From assembly GCF_963169125.1 (NCBI RefSeq), contig NC_084795.1, positions 193,538,214-193,602,213 on the forward strand: a stretch of 64,000 bases of DNA, in the 5' to 3' direction. The DNA comes from Humulus lupulus (taxonomy: Eukaryota; Streptophyta; Magnoliopsida; Rosales; Cannabaceae). Of the stretch, positions 23,942 through 36,300 are shown piece by piece. The translations under genes were made by a program, and so were the position numbers. Each line of letters begins with the position of its first letter. The stretch's first letter is position 1. Below the pieces are notes generated by a model, which worked only from the letters and a program-made list of their open reading frames with translations, was not told the origin of the DNA and searched no databases.

Positions 23942-25037
23942 AATAGTTCCTCATTTCTAGGGGATAGACCAAGGCCTCCCACATCACTAAAAGTTTCAGA
24001 AGGGAGAGGCACTTGCGATATGTTAAACTCTGAACAGTTGGGCAACCTAGAACAAAGACTGCTTGGGGAAGAGCAAGCAGATGAAACTTCAAAGTGAACT
24101 CGCTCAAGCTCATTGCAAACAACAAAAACATCTTCTGATCGCCTCTCGTGTATAGACTCTTGAACCTCAGAAAAGGGAACGTAGTCAAACTCCGGAGGCG
24201 GCGATAGATGATCTAATGACTGGTGTGGTTCGAGTAGACCGACCAATTGTAAATTGTCGTCATTGATAAGGAAAGATGCATTCCTATACTTGCCATCCAA
24301 CTGACGTAACTGAGAAAGACACTCTCCCATCTCAGAGGTTGGAGTCGGTCGCCTATAACGACCTAAAGCAACAAGTTAGGCGAGCAGAATAAGCTTAACT
24401 TGAAGGCAGAGGACAGAAAACTATTGAAAGGGAAACGATAAGATACTTACCAATATCATGGAATGACTTATGCTCGGACTGGAGGGCATTGGTAAAAAAA
24501 GTATTGACTAAAGTAGCGACCTAGGTTGGAAATGCCACTCCTAAGGACTTCCCCACCAGAATAGCTACACAAGTGGTAGAATCCTTCATAACCTGATACA
24601 GGGATGGACTTGAGATTGAACAAGAAGTGAACCTCCAAAGCATTAGGGGGAGGCCAATCTAACACTCTATACAAAATATGCAGCAGTAATAATAGTCTAT
24701 AGTTGTTCGACGTTAGTTGGAATGGGGCTATTCCAAAATAGTCGCATATTTACACAGAGGATGAATGAAGTGGAAGGAAGGCCCTTGCTTGGCAATGCAT
24801 GGGACTCCAAGCGGTATACCCGTCTGGTGGGGAGCCTACTTGCTCATCATTAATAGGGACTCTAAGACCGAGTTCACCAATAAGTCTATACTTATCTATT
24901 AAATGGGACAAGTCACTTGTAGAAAAAATTAATCTCAGTGTCACAAAACCATCTGAGCTAAAGATTTCTCCAAGCTCTTTTTCGGTATAGTCGACTTTTT
25001 TCCTCTTCCTTAATGCTCTTGGTTTCTTAGGAGGCAT
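23942..25037 (-). pseudogene. aORF of Tat-E, N-terminal half
   Basis: The frame opens at 25037 with MPPKKPRALRKRKKVDY, a very basic start that could act as a nuclear signal (inference). FSTSDLSHLIDKYRLIGELG follows, then ARAFLPLHSSS, the beginning of the Transposase_28-like domain. After a stop and frame changes the domain continues at 24674-24468 (LEVHFLFNLKSIPVSGYEGFYHL). The next exon (24330-23942) starts MGECLSQLRQLDGKYRNAS and has the NLQLVGLLEPHQ motif, matched by NLRLVGVLAPHQ in Tat-A. It ends at the LTR boundary near 23941. Several stops show that it is not functional as read. Confidence 0.65.
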
Positions 25038-27385
25038 TGACTTGGTCCTAGATCAGAAGTAAATAAGGATGAACAGATCCCTATACACTTCGAAGAACGA
25101 GGCCTAACTGGATTGTAAAAGAAACCGGACTCCTCAAAGACCAAGCAAAACCCAGTACCTGAAAAGGAGAGGAAAGAGTAAGATTTCGTTCACACATACA
25201 CAATATGAGGCCTGTTCGCCCATAAGTGTACGGCTAGGGCGAACAGAACCAAAAAGGTACTAAAATACATGAATAAGCTAGCTTGCAAAAGAATCTATAC
25301 TTGGGGAGAACAAGGAAACTCGCTCATAAAAGGAGTTCAAGCAACGTGCTCGTTTAATGGGTTAGTTCAAGCAACCTGTTCGTTTAATGAGTTAGTTCAA
25401 GCAACCTATTCATTTAATGGGTTAGTTCAAGCAACATGTTCATTTATGGGTTGATTTAAGCATTCTGTTTACAAGACACTAGCAAATTCTACTTAAGGAA
25501 AAGGCGTGTGATGTCTATTCAAGTAACTGAATAGTGATTGCTGAGTGCGTGCTTGCACTCATTGGCAAGAGGAGTACCTGCTTATTTTAATTCATGAAAG
25601 ATGGATTGGACTGAGACTTAGGTGAAGTTGTTCGCATGTTCAATGATGCAACCTATTCACCTACAGCTTTGGAGGAAAAGCTTATTTGTCCGCCTATACT
25701 ATAAATGGTGTGAATAAAAGGTAAATGTTGTGAATCATAGAGCTCTATTTGTTTGCATCACTCTATTCGAATCGATCAATGATTGGGAGAACAAGACACA
25801 AATAGATGGGTTATGAGGACCTATTCGCCTAAGGCAATGTGGAGTTACTTAGGTCCATGTTCGCGCCAGGCTTATATATGTATACCAGATGAGAACAAAA
25901 TCGAAGAAAAGGGGCTTGCTCATGAGGGGAACAAACAGAAACTAACTGTTCGATTGTGTGCCTAGAAACAAGTAAGAATTTGAAGTCTCTACTCTAATGG
26001 CATCAACTCATTTGAATAAATGGGAGATGGTTAATCATCTTTATTCCTACACATGGAAATGAAAAAGGCAAGAAGCAAATGAAATACACATAAGGTTAGT
26101 AGACAATCAACTTGTTCGCTCATAATCATTCTTGGGATGATGAGCGTGGATAAGGATATGTTTTTCTACTAATGCGCATAAGGTTCTGTTCATGTGTTTA
26201 AGTACATATTAATGGAAAAAATATGTTCGCTTATAGGCAATACTTCTGTTCGTGTACATTATAAATTAATAGGCTATACTTCTGTTCGTTTAGAAGCCAA
26301 TATCAAAAGGCCTATTCACATATACAGAAACAATAACCCAGAGTATATATAAAGGGATATGTTCTGATTTCTTCACTCATGTGCAAGGGGTTAATAGCAT
26401 ATTCAGAAATAAGAACAAGGGTTGTTCATTTGCTTTGCATATAAAAAGAAATCCCTATTCGTTCATTCGTATATAGTAAGCTAAGAGCACAAGCATGTGC
26501 ATCTCTTGGAAGTAAACAAAAATGAACATAAGCGAGAAGCCAAGTAAACTCAACAAGCACAACTCAGATAATTGAAGGCTCAAAGGGAAGAGAATCAACT
26601 CTGAAAATTGTGTTCGCCCGAGCCTCCTTTTCAAGAGAAAGTCTGCTCGTCCCTATTTGATACAAGCTATATACATTATGCGAAGATAATAAATTAATGG
26701 ACTGCTCATTTATGTCAATGCAAGGAAACCAAGACCCATTTCTACTCAGGATTGTTTCAGTAAGAGTTCAAGTTGACAAATAAATGTATTTTGTATACCT
26801 GGTTTGTTTGAAGAACAAGATAAGCCCCAAAGTTGCGACCCCAAGCTGTGATTTTGTAAGCCAATCAAGTCAAGCAAAATTCGGAGAGATTACTGCAAGT
26901 TTTATTCTGACAAGTTGAGATAATAAAATAAACAGAGGCATGAAGGAAGAGAAGGGGTTGGTAGCGTTCCTCCCTCTCCAGCAACACTCATTCCCCTCTG
27001 GCAATGTCGACGTTACTCCGGCTAGCTAGAAGAAGTGCTTTAGCCGCGTTGTTGTCCTTTGGGCATGGGGTTGGTAGCAGCTGGGTCTTGCATCCTCGGC
27101 TCCTTCTCTAAGAGAATAATAAGTATTTGGGCTTAGGGTTTGCAAAGTTTGGGCCTAAAATTCTTGCAAAATATTTGGCCTATAACCCATTTAAGGAGTG
27201 CAACATAATACAAGCCCAACAAGTTGTTGTCAAATAAAATGCCTTTGGAAAAATTAGAGAAGTGATCGTGAAAAGGATATTTTATTTAAATGTCATGTAA
27301 GTGTATAACCAAAAGTGAATGGGGAAATTGTTCGGGTAACTAAGTCAAAATTGCGCAAAGCACGAAAACTGAATTGGGGGGCAAA
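25038..27385. other. Spacer between aORF and 3' LTR of Tat-E
   Basis: There is no convincing coding sequence. The region is rich in the words GTTCG and TTCGC, and holds a 30-bp tandem repeat (25335-25454). By analogy with Tat-C it should carry the aORF promoter and leader; I cannot place them here. Confidence 0.4.
25335..25454 (+). repeat. 30-bp tandem repeat, four units
   Basis: Units starting GTTCAAGCAAC at 25335, 25365, 25395 and 25425, each followed by TTTAATGGGTTA-like sequence. The last is one base short. The period of 30 gives a repeated ten-residue word in one frame, but there is no other sign of a gene. Confidence 0.9.
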
Positions 27386-27558
27386 TGTTATACCCATTTT
27401 TTTTGGACATTTATGACATTTTAAAAAAATAGCAATTATGAAGGGATTATGAATGGAACATTATGCCTTCCTGTTCTCACACAGTGCAAAATGGTTCTTG
27501 TTCTCATGCAGTGCAAATTGGTTCCTGTTCTCACAGAGTACAAAGCATACAACCAAGT
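27375..27558 (+). mobile_element. PPT and first part of the Tat-E 3' LTR
   Basis: The run TTGGGGGGCAAA (27374-27385) is a polypurine tract. TGTTATACCC at 27386 is a Tat LTR start. After 173 bases the LTR is interrupted by the reversed solo LTR at 27559 and continues at 46840. Confidence 0.75.
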
Positions 27559-28340
27559 TGTAAAGCCCTGGGTAGCCAAGACCGTTACACTGTGTGTTTA
27601 TAAAGGTGCAAGACTTGCTAATCAAGTCATTTAATTAGAAACATGTTACTAAAACTATAATTGAACTAGGGTTAAAAGATTTTTGTCATAAAAGATACAT
27701 GTAATTTAATTAAACATTTCGTACATGGGATCCCTAAAGAAATAGAGTTTAAAAGACACTTTACAAAATTCCAGGTTGTAAACAAGTACTGGCCACTCTA
27801 AGGGCAAAACAGACATTTAGGCTTCTCCCATCCTGTACCACCCCTCGTCCGTGGCGGCCGATCAACTAACTATGTACATTCACCCTCAAAGCTCTCCAAC
27901 TCAGGACTGGTCCACCTTGCCCTTGCCTTTACCTACACCACGTAGCACCTGTGAGCCAAGGCCCAGCAAGAAAACTATAATGCATAGCACAAGCGCCAAC
28001 CAACAGGTAGTTAATTTACGAATCATCAATCAGATATACAACAAGTCATACAGCTCACATAAACAGTGATATCAAACTACAAGCCAATAATCAGATTCTT
28101 AGATAATAAACTCGTCACAATCATCAGTTTAAACAACATTAAATGTATCATGCCAGAATCCAGGGTCGGCGCCCTTAGGCCACACCATCTAATTATCCCA
28201 CTGACTCTGGCTCGCTTAGGCCGAGCTCAGTGATTATGTATTTAACCTCATCTACCAGTGGCTGAGCCGCGCCCTGTGCGCAAATATTGATTCCGGCACT
28301 CTTAGGTCGTTTATCATTTGTCCCCATGGCATAATACCAT

Positions 28341-30667
28341 TGTAACGACCCCAAATTCGGTATTAAGGCTTGGGGCCTGGGATAGTGTGCCTGGAGGGCA
28401 TAAAGGAATTCTGTGTGTGTCTTTAATGAGTTTCATGCATGATTATGATTTAATGCACGTTATATGATTATGTGAATAATTGTGATGCATGACTACGTGA
28501 ATTAGTATGCATGTAGACCTGATTGAGCATATTTGAAATTTGGCCATGTTGGGCATGACTATGTTGATACCTGTAATCTATGACTCGAGACGATCTTAGA
28601 ATGAGCGAGTTAGCGGAAAGTCAAAGCGGGAACCTGTGCCAGGCTTGGGTTAAGCCTGGGGAGTTTGATTGAGAATCTGGGAATATATTTGATGATTAAT
28701 CCGAAATTGGGTAGCGAGCGGGAATTATTAGGAACACTTGAGGAATTAGTGGGAATTTGGGTAATATGACTAAAATGCTCCTTTATGGACATAAAGGTTT
28801 AGAATTAGTAAGGGAGGGCATTTTGGTCATTAGGCTTGTAAGAGATAAAATAAAGAAGGTCTTTATACTTAGTGGATTTTGTAGAGAAAAGCTATAGGCT
28901 GAAAAGAAAGAAAGAAAGAAGAGAAAGGAAAAGAGAGGGAAAGCTGAAGGGTTTGGCTTTGAAGATTCGGTTTGTGGCTTCCCCAACCATTTCCCTTGAT
29001 TTTTTTCTTGAGGTTAAGCTCAGTGGGAAGCTAGGGTTAGCTGAGCATCAAGGATCCTAAGCTAGGCTTGAGGATTGGCAAGGGATTAGCAAGATCACAT
29101 CAGAGATTTGAGGTAAGTTCTTGAGGTTTTCGGTTTTAGGGTTTTGCTGGTTTTGAGCTGTGTTTTTGAGCTAAATGGATGGGGTTTTTGGGGAAAACAG
29201 GTCAAGGTTGTGAAGGTGCAAGCCAAGGAGGTCTAGGGTTCAATTCAAGGTCAAAATTCCACCCACGGTATGATTTCTAAGACCCTATCCTTGTTGTTTG
29301 AGTGATTTTCTAGTTTTTGGGTTCATTGGGTTAGATTTTGAATTGTGGGTTGCTTGAGCTTGGGATTGAGTTCATGGGGTGCTTGGGATGAGTGTGTGGT
29401 GTGTATAAGTTTGTTTTTGGGCTTGAGAAAGAGTTGGGCAAGTTTGGGGTCGAAATGGGGGAAGAAAATCGCAAGATGCGATTTTTGGTTTTGGTCTGCT
29501 GCAACTAGCGCTAGGCAGGGGGCGCTGTAGCGCTAGCCCCTGTCTGGTGAGGGTGGTTCTGCTTGTAGCGCTACAGCGCCCTCTTTTGAGCGCTGTAGCG
29601 TTGCACTGTTCACAGAGGGGATTTTTGGGCTTTTGTGAAGGGATTTTGACCTAGGGTTCGGGGCTCGATTCCGCCACGTTGTTTTGGGGATCTAGGACTT
29701 CCCGGGGGCTCGGGATTAGTCCCGAGGCTAGGTTTCGGACTTGAGGATTGGTGATGACTTTGACTTGTGGATTTTGCTTAGGTAAGCGCTAGGGCTCAGG
29801 TAAGATCGTGCTCAAGGAGTCAGGTTGATCAAGGCTACTGAATCTAAAGGTAAGAAAACCGTAACACCCGAGAATAGGGCATGGCCCCACTGTGTGATTG
29901 TAGGGCATGGCCCAGATTGTATTATGTGCAATGTTTAACCTTAAATGAATCATGATGTGTGTGAATGATTATTTCGAATGTACTATATGTGTGATTATGA
30001 TGAAATGAACGGCAAGGGCCGAGTGCGGCGTAGGCCGGGTACGGCCGTGGGGCCGAAAGTAACACACAGCACATGGGATGCTTATATTCAGGGTGGGACC
30101 CAAGGGATACATGAGTTATCCTCGCGGTGAGAACCGAAACCCCAGGCTTTGGTAAGGCCTCGGGGGCGGCATGGCCGTACTTGTTTATTATGATGGTTTT
30201 CCTGTTTATCAGTGAATTATGCCAGCTATATGATTTGCATATGTTATGTACTGTTTGGGTTTTCTTGCTGGGCTTCGGCTCACGGGTGCTCCGTGTGGCA
30301 GGTAAAAGCAAGGAGTCAGTCAACCGGCCATGAGTATGGAGAGCGTGGGGGCGGCGCGTACATGTTTGGCCTGCCCGACTACTTTGGTTGGGGGCATTTT
30401 GTATATGGCTGTATTAAATCATTCTTTTGATAACTGATCAAGTGTAAATCTATTTTTGAGTTGTAAATATTTTGTAAACCTTATTTTGGGATCCCAGATG
30501 TTTTACATTTAACATTTTCAATGAAACTAATCATTTCCGAAGAGTACAGCCTTAAACTCTGATTTATTCACACTTTTGGTTTTAGAAACCACTTAGAGTC
30601 AACTAAATGCACAATTTCTTTTTTTTAAACTCACTTAGTAACGGCTCTAAGGTAGTAGGGCGTTACA
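28341..30667 (+). mobile_element. Solo LTR, TSD ACCAT
   Basis: It starts TGTAACGACCCC and ends GGGCGTTACA. ACCAT flanks both sides (28336-28340 and 30668-30672). It is very similar to the copy at 2323-4602, including the GCGCTGTAGCGCTAGCCCC palindrome region (29505-29605). The conserved block is at about 30258-30390 with acceptor-like GTGTGGCAG. Confidence 0.93.
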
Positions 30668-30701
30668 ACCATCTCATGATATCACATACAAATATAGAGA
30701 G

Positions 30702-31589
30702 TGTTATCCAGATTTCCGGATAGCGTTTAGATCGAAGTCCTCGGGGAAGCAGAATTATCGATGTCTTTCACGGTAGGTGACCAGAGCTCGCGGATGGACA
30801 GAAAGGCTTCGCCTCTCCCGTTTAGTGTCCGGATTACTCTTCCAAGCAAACACAACACGGAAACTCGTCAACTCTCCCGGACTCCCGAAGGGGTATCCTT
30901 CGGGGAAGCCCCTTCCAGGAGAAGCTCTTCGAGTAGTCTCCGCGGAAACAGTTCCGTGCCTCGCACGGAACAAAACCAAACGGTCGAGTCCTGGAGGAGG
31001 CATATTTGGAATGATATCCGCCTGACACAGGATCCCGCCTGACACGCCCGTCAGGTCAAAGCCGCACATATCCCAGCGCGCCTAAGGGTACCTTTTCGCC
31101 TACTGTTCCGCTGACAACTTGGAAAAGACGGCTGACTTTGTGTGTTCCCCATACTTTCACGTAAATATACCCACATAGAGTCTTGTAGCCATGCTACTAC
31201 AGTAATTGTATCCCCTATTTATGGCTGGTGTAATTAAGACTCATGTACGTAGAGAAAAACCCTAATCCGAAACCCTAGCTATAAAGACCCCTTCATTTTA
31301 CAAGAAGAGGGACGGCCAACAGATCACATAGCAAAACTCTACTAAAATCTCTCTAGCTTCATCTTCTTCAAGAGAACCCGAGAGAAACACTGTGAGTGTG
31401 TGAAGTTCTTGTACACCAGCCATCTTACTGTAACCTTTTCCAAGTATAATAACATCGACTCGTGGACTAGGGCTTGTTAACGCCTGAACCACGTAAAAAC
31501 ACTGTTTGTTTAGTTACATTTTAGCACTTCTACAGTTCTTATCTTTTTATTATTCTGTTTGTATTCGTTTCCGAAAAACTCGGTAAACA
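30702..31589 (+). repeat. 5' LTR of Tat-C
   Basis: 888 bases, termini TGTTATCC...GGTAAACA (TGTT/AACA). U3 holds a TATA-like TATAAAG at 31280. The CTGAACCACGTAAAA word near 31476-31490 recurs near the ends of the Tat LTRs at 47114-47912 and 49799-50658. Open frames inside the LTR occur identically in both copies and look like chance. Confidence 0.95.
31280..31286 (+). promoter_or_regulatory. TATA-like box in the Tat-C 5' LTR
   Basis: TATAAAG follows CCCTAGC in U3. Transcription would be expected to begin about 30 bases downstream, near 31310, giving the R region. The equivalent in the 3' LTR is at 44883-44889. Prediction only. Confidence 0.6.
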
Positions 31590-31592
31590 TTT

Positions 31593-31610
31593 TGGTGCTT
31601 TCATTGAGAG
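31593..31610 (+). other. Primer-binding site of Tat-C
   Basis: TGGTGCTTTCATTGAGAG begins three bases after the LTR end and has the TGG needed to pair with a tRNA CCA tail. The pairing tRNA would have a GCTTTCA acceptor strand. I do not assign its identity from memory. Confidence 0.6.
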
Positions 31611-31676
31611 TTGTAGGAAGTTGTTAGTCAGCTCTTTTTCTGTGTACGTTTTTTGTATTCACTTCGTGCTAAAGAG

Positions 31677-33342
31677 ATGGTGACTACGAGAAAATCCGCT
31701 GTTGACAAAAATGCTACGGTCAACCCCGATACCGTGATGGAAGATGCGGTACAAAACAAACCCTTGGACTACCAAGGTGAAGGCCCGACGTCCCGCCAGG
31801 ATCAGGTCAGTACTGAAGATACGACATACTTAGAAGACGAAGAAGAGTATGTCCAAGACGGTTATTACAAGGACGGCTGCTACTATGAGAAGGACCCAGA
31901 ACTGGTCCAAGTAGCCGAAGAACTGGAGGTCACCAAAGCCAAGCTTGCTGAGCAGGAGCGCCTCTCCGAAAAAATGCAGCGCATGATGGAGCGCCTCCAA
32001 AGCAAGTTCGGAGAACTAGGAGACACGGACGAGGACGCCTCTGTTTTAGGTGGTGCTGATGCCGCTATGCCGGATCCAGCCGCTGCTGGACCATCCAAAG
32101 CCTGTACGCGCTGACGCCCCTGCACCTCCTAAAGGCGTGAATCACCAGGCCGACTGCCCCCCCCCCCCCCGCGCGCAGAAGGTCTCTGGCGCTCCTAAGC
32201 CCAGACGTCCTTCAGCCCCAAGGGGGCACTCCGTGCCTAAAGGGCCCGGTGCTAAGACACCCAGGCCTAGGGGAAGGAACAACCGCCCCAGTGATTCCGT
32301 CAACCAGGATGGTCGGGCTGCGAACTCGCACTCCGAAGATAGCTGGTCCACGATGGACCTAAGAAGAAGGTTGGAGGCCAAGTATGAAAAGGCCAAAGGA
32401 GAAAAGGCCCGGCCTCGCAGAGATGACCTCTGAAATCATATTAATGACAAGCTCCGGGGACGTGACCTCCCGGAGAGTGACACGAAGAGGCTCGAGGAAC
32501 AGATTGCTGCCTTGACCAAGCTCGTCCGGAAGCAAAGTGGGGCCCTGTCAGACTCTGAGGAGGAAGACCCGGAACCATGTATTCGGAGGATCGCGGAAAC
32601 GTCCCTCCCGGATAACTTCAAAATGCCTCACATAGAATTATATGATGGGAGGACAGACCCGCGTACCCACCTAGCTAAATACAACAAAATGATGCAAGTG
32701 GCGCGTGTCAGTGAGGACGCCAAATGCATGTGCTTCTCACTCACCCTTACCAAGTCCGCGGAGGACTGGTGGAAAATATTAGCTCCCGGATCAATCCACA
32801 GTTGGAAGGAGCTGCAGTCCGCGTTTAGGAGGCAGTTCATTGCTGCCCGCGACCACGACATGGAGGTTGGTTCCTTAACCAACATCAAGCAGCAGCCCAA
32901 TGAGAACCTCAAAGCCTTCATTCAGAGAATGATGGAAGCTGCTGCAAAGACCAAGGTCAGCGATGACATGAAGCTGATCGCCCTTCAATCGGGCCTTACT
33001 GTCGGCTCCCTGCTATGGGGGGAAATGCAAAGGAGACGGGCAGAAACGCTGTCCGAATTCATGTCAAAAGCTCAGGGAATCATCAACCTTGAGGATGCCT
33101 ACCAGCAGGCCTTTGGAGTTCCCCCAGCTCCAACGCCTTCCGTGACTGCGCCGAGCTTTGCTTCGCAAGCTCCCGCACCAGCCCTCACGCTTCCAGGAGC
33201 CCAATTCACTCCAAGTGTGTATGGGCCTTCTGCGTCTGCCCAGACGCCGAGTCAAACCCATTTCTCTGGGTACGGAGCTGTACAAACTGGATGTAGTATC
33301 GCTCCTGGCATGCCGCAGCCGCAAGCAGAAGGCCCAGAATGA
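31677..33342 (+). pseudogene. Gag of Tat-C, broken by a frameshift and stops
   Basis: The start is at 31677 (MVTTRKSAVDKNATVNPD); an upstream in-frame ATG at 31653 is possible. The first part is acidic and ends in a helical stretch (ELEVTKAKLAEQERLSEKM). Around 32090-32114 the coding frame shifts. The second frame contains a run of 14 C (32157-32170), a basic Pro-rich linker, a TGA at 32431-32433, and the capsid-like domain [19 protein letters not shown], then [16 protein letters not shown] and [17 protein letters not shown] second TGA (33340-33342) separates it from the frame at 33346, which still holds the nucleocapsid part. Both TGA codons could be CGA (Arg) with a C-to-T change. Programmed read-through is an alternative for the second. 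Confidence 0.75.
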
Positions 33343-33345
33343 AAT

Positions 33346-36300
33346 TTGAGCCAATCGCGGAGCAAACGAAGCGGAAGAAACTCCAACCGGGGAGACCATT
33401 CAAAGAAACCCCGGAAGGACTATGAGCCCAAGTTCACGGAGTATACCAGTTTGATAGACTCGCGAGAGAATGTCTATCGGGCGACCTGTAATATGGTCAA
33501 CTACAGGAAGCCCCCGAAAGTGTCTCACGGAGGAAGGCGTCCGCGAGACTCCAATAAGAGGTGTGAGTTCCACGGAGACGTGGGGCACACCACGAACGAG
33601 TGCTTTCAGCTGAAGGATGAGATCGAGTCCCTGGCAAGAGCGGGACACCTCGGTCAGTGGGTGAGGATACCCATTATCTATCCCGGACAGGGGGTAGTTC
33701 ACGGAGCTGCATATTCCCCGGGACAGAGGGGGACCGCTAACGCTCCTGAAGCCGGTCACCCCCAAGCTCCCGGGTCTCAGTTCCCAGCGCTTCCTGCTCC
33801 ACCCGCTCCGGCGCCCATTGCCTTGTTGGCTCTAGGACCGGGCAACCCGTATCCACCCGGCCTTGCTCCGCCACCCGTTGACGGACACGTAGCCACCATT
33901 TCCGGAGGACCGCACCTTGCCGGAAGCACCCGCAACTCCCAGAAGAGGTACTTGAGGGAGTTAGAACACACCGGGGAGATGTGCGCCTTGGTTCAATCAC
34001 CTGCTCAACGTCCCCGAATGATGGATCTTCCCATCACCTTCACGGAGGACGATGCTCGACATGTGCACTTCCCCCACAACGATCCCCTCGTGGTGGAAGC
34101 CCAGATTGCCAATAAGAAGGTCTCACGGATCTTGGTCGATAACGGAAGCTCCGTGAACATCCTCTTCAAAGCGGCCTTCCACGCGATCGGATTAACCAAG
34201 ACAGACCTGGCCCCATGCCCCATCCAGCTTCAAGGGTTCAATGGGGACGCACTCATGCCATTAGGCAAAATTCAACTTCCAGTCACCCTCAGAGGAGAAA
34301 GCGACGCTTGTGCCTTCAAGCACAGCACATTCGTGGTGGTCGACTGTCCCACGGCGTATAATGCCATCTTAGGCCGACCGGTCCTAATCAATTGTGGGGC
34401 CATAACCTCGATACGCCACTTATGTTTGAAGTTTCCATGCGACGATGGGCGTATTGGCACCCTCCGAGGAGACCAACGAAGTGCACGGAGCTGTTATAAC
34501 GTCTCCGTCCGATCCGTCTGCACGGTCCAGGAGACATTTGCTGCCATTCCTTTGGCGGAAGAATTACCAGAAACTGGGGGTGCTCAGGAGGCATACTTTG
34601 ACGAACTCGACCCAAGAGTGGGAATCGAGAAAGCAATAGAGCTGATGGAGGACGTCGAAGAGGTGATCCTCAACCCGAGAGAACCCACCAAAGTCATTCA
34701 GGTGGGGAGCAACCTGCCGTCGGCCATTCGAGATAAGATCGTGGCCACCGTGAAGGATAATCAGGATATCCTGGCATGGTGCCACGCTGATATGACGGGG
34801 ATTAATCCTAATGTTGCGTGCCACGCACTCAACATAGACCCATCTGCAACTCCAATTCGCCAAAAGAGGAGGTCGTTAGACCCAGTGAGGGCCGAAGCCG
34901 TCAAAGCTGAAGTGGACAAGTTGATGTCCATAGGCTTTCTCCAGGAGTCGCACTATCCCGTGTGGTTGGCCAACCCAGTTCTGGTCCCGAAACCCGATGG
35001 GTCCTGGAGAATGTTCATTGACTTCACGGACCTAAACAAGGCCTGCCCGAAAGATTGTTTCCCTCTTCCGCGAATCGATCAGATGGTAGACGCTACTTCC
35101 GGGTACGAACTCTTATCCTTCATGGATGCGTACTCCGGATACAACCAGATCAAGATGCATGTCGCGGACCAGGAACACACCAGCTTCCTCACGGACAAGG
35201 GTGTCTACTGTTACGTGGTCATGCCTTTCGGTTTGAAGAATGCTGGGGCGACGTACCAGCGTCTAGTAAACAGAATGTTCAAGGACCAACTAGGGAGGAA
35301 CATGGAGGTGTACGTGGACGACATGTTGGTAAAGTCCAAGACCTCCGGGGACCACAGTGACGACCTTGAGGAAGCTTTCGCCGTGATCCGAAAGTACGGG
35401 ATGAAACTGAATCCAAAGAAATGTACTTTCGGGGTCTCGTCTGGGAAGTTCCTCGGTTTCATTGTCAGCTCCCGCGGAGTGGAAGCCAAGCCTGAGAAAA
35501 TAAAGGCGTTCATAGATATGCCTTCCCCCCGGAAACATAAGGATGTCCAGAGCGTTACCGGAAGGATAGCTGCTCTCAGCCGCTTCGTATCCAAGGCCAC
35601 TGACAAGTGTATCCCCTTCTTCAATGTGTTGCGAGGAAACAAGAAGTTCGAGTGGACCCCCGAATGCGAAGCAGCCTTCCAACACCTCAAAGAAAATTTA
35701 ACCCGAGCTCCCATTCTGTCCAAACCTGTCGAAGGAGAGGCGTTGTTCTTATACTTAGCTGTGACTGAGCACGCAGTGAGTGCCGCTCTCGTCCGGGAAG
35801 ATGGCCGTATCCAGCTCCCTGTGTATTACGTAAGCAAGAGGTTATTGGACGCCGAGTCCAGATATTCAATGATCGAGAAACTCTCCCTCTGCTTGCTAAT
35901 TGCTTCACGGAAGCTGAGGCCATATTTCCAGGCGCACACCATCAAAGTACTCACCAACCACCCTCTCCGACAAGTCTTGCAGAAGCCCGAGTCTTCTGGC
36001 AGATTGCTTAAATGGGCCATGGAACTGAGCCAGTTCGACGTCCACTACCAACCACGTGTTTCCATAAAAGGTCAAGCTCTCGCGGACTTTATTGTGGAAT
36101 GCTCGGGAATGAATGACCTCCCGGAAGATCCTGTCCCGGAACTTCCCACATGGAAGGTCTATGTAGACGGAGCCTCAAATGAAAAAGGAGCTGGAGCAGG
36201 GGTCATCCTAATATCTCCCCAAGGGCATCAGCTCCAGAGCGCCATCCGTTTCGCGTTCCCAGCATCCAACAACGAGGCAGAACACGAAGCCATGTTAGCT

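Noticed and set aside
25335..25454. CRISPR-like array
   Set aside because: The 30-bp units are directly adjacent without spacers and the DNA is plant. It is an ordinary tandem repeat.
30755..31069. 104-codon minus-strand frame, repeated at 44358-44672
   Set aside because: It lies wholly in the LTR of Tat-C and occurs twice only because the LTRs are identical. No domain is recognisable.
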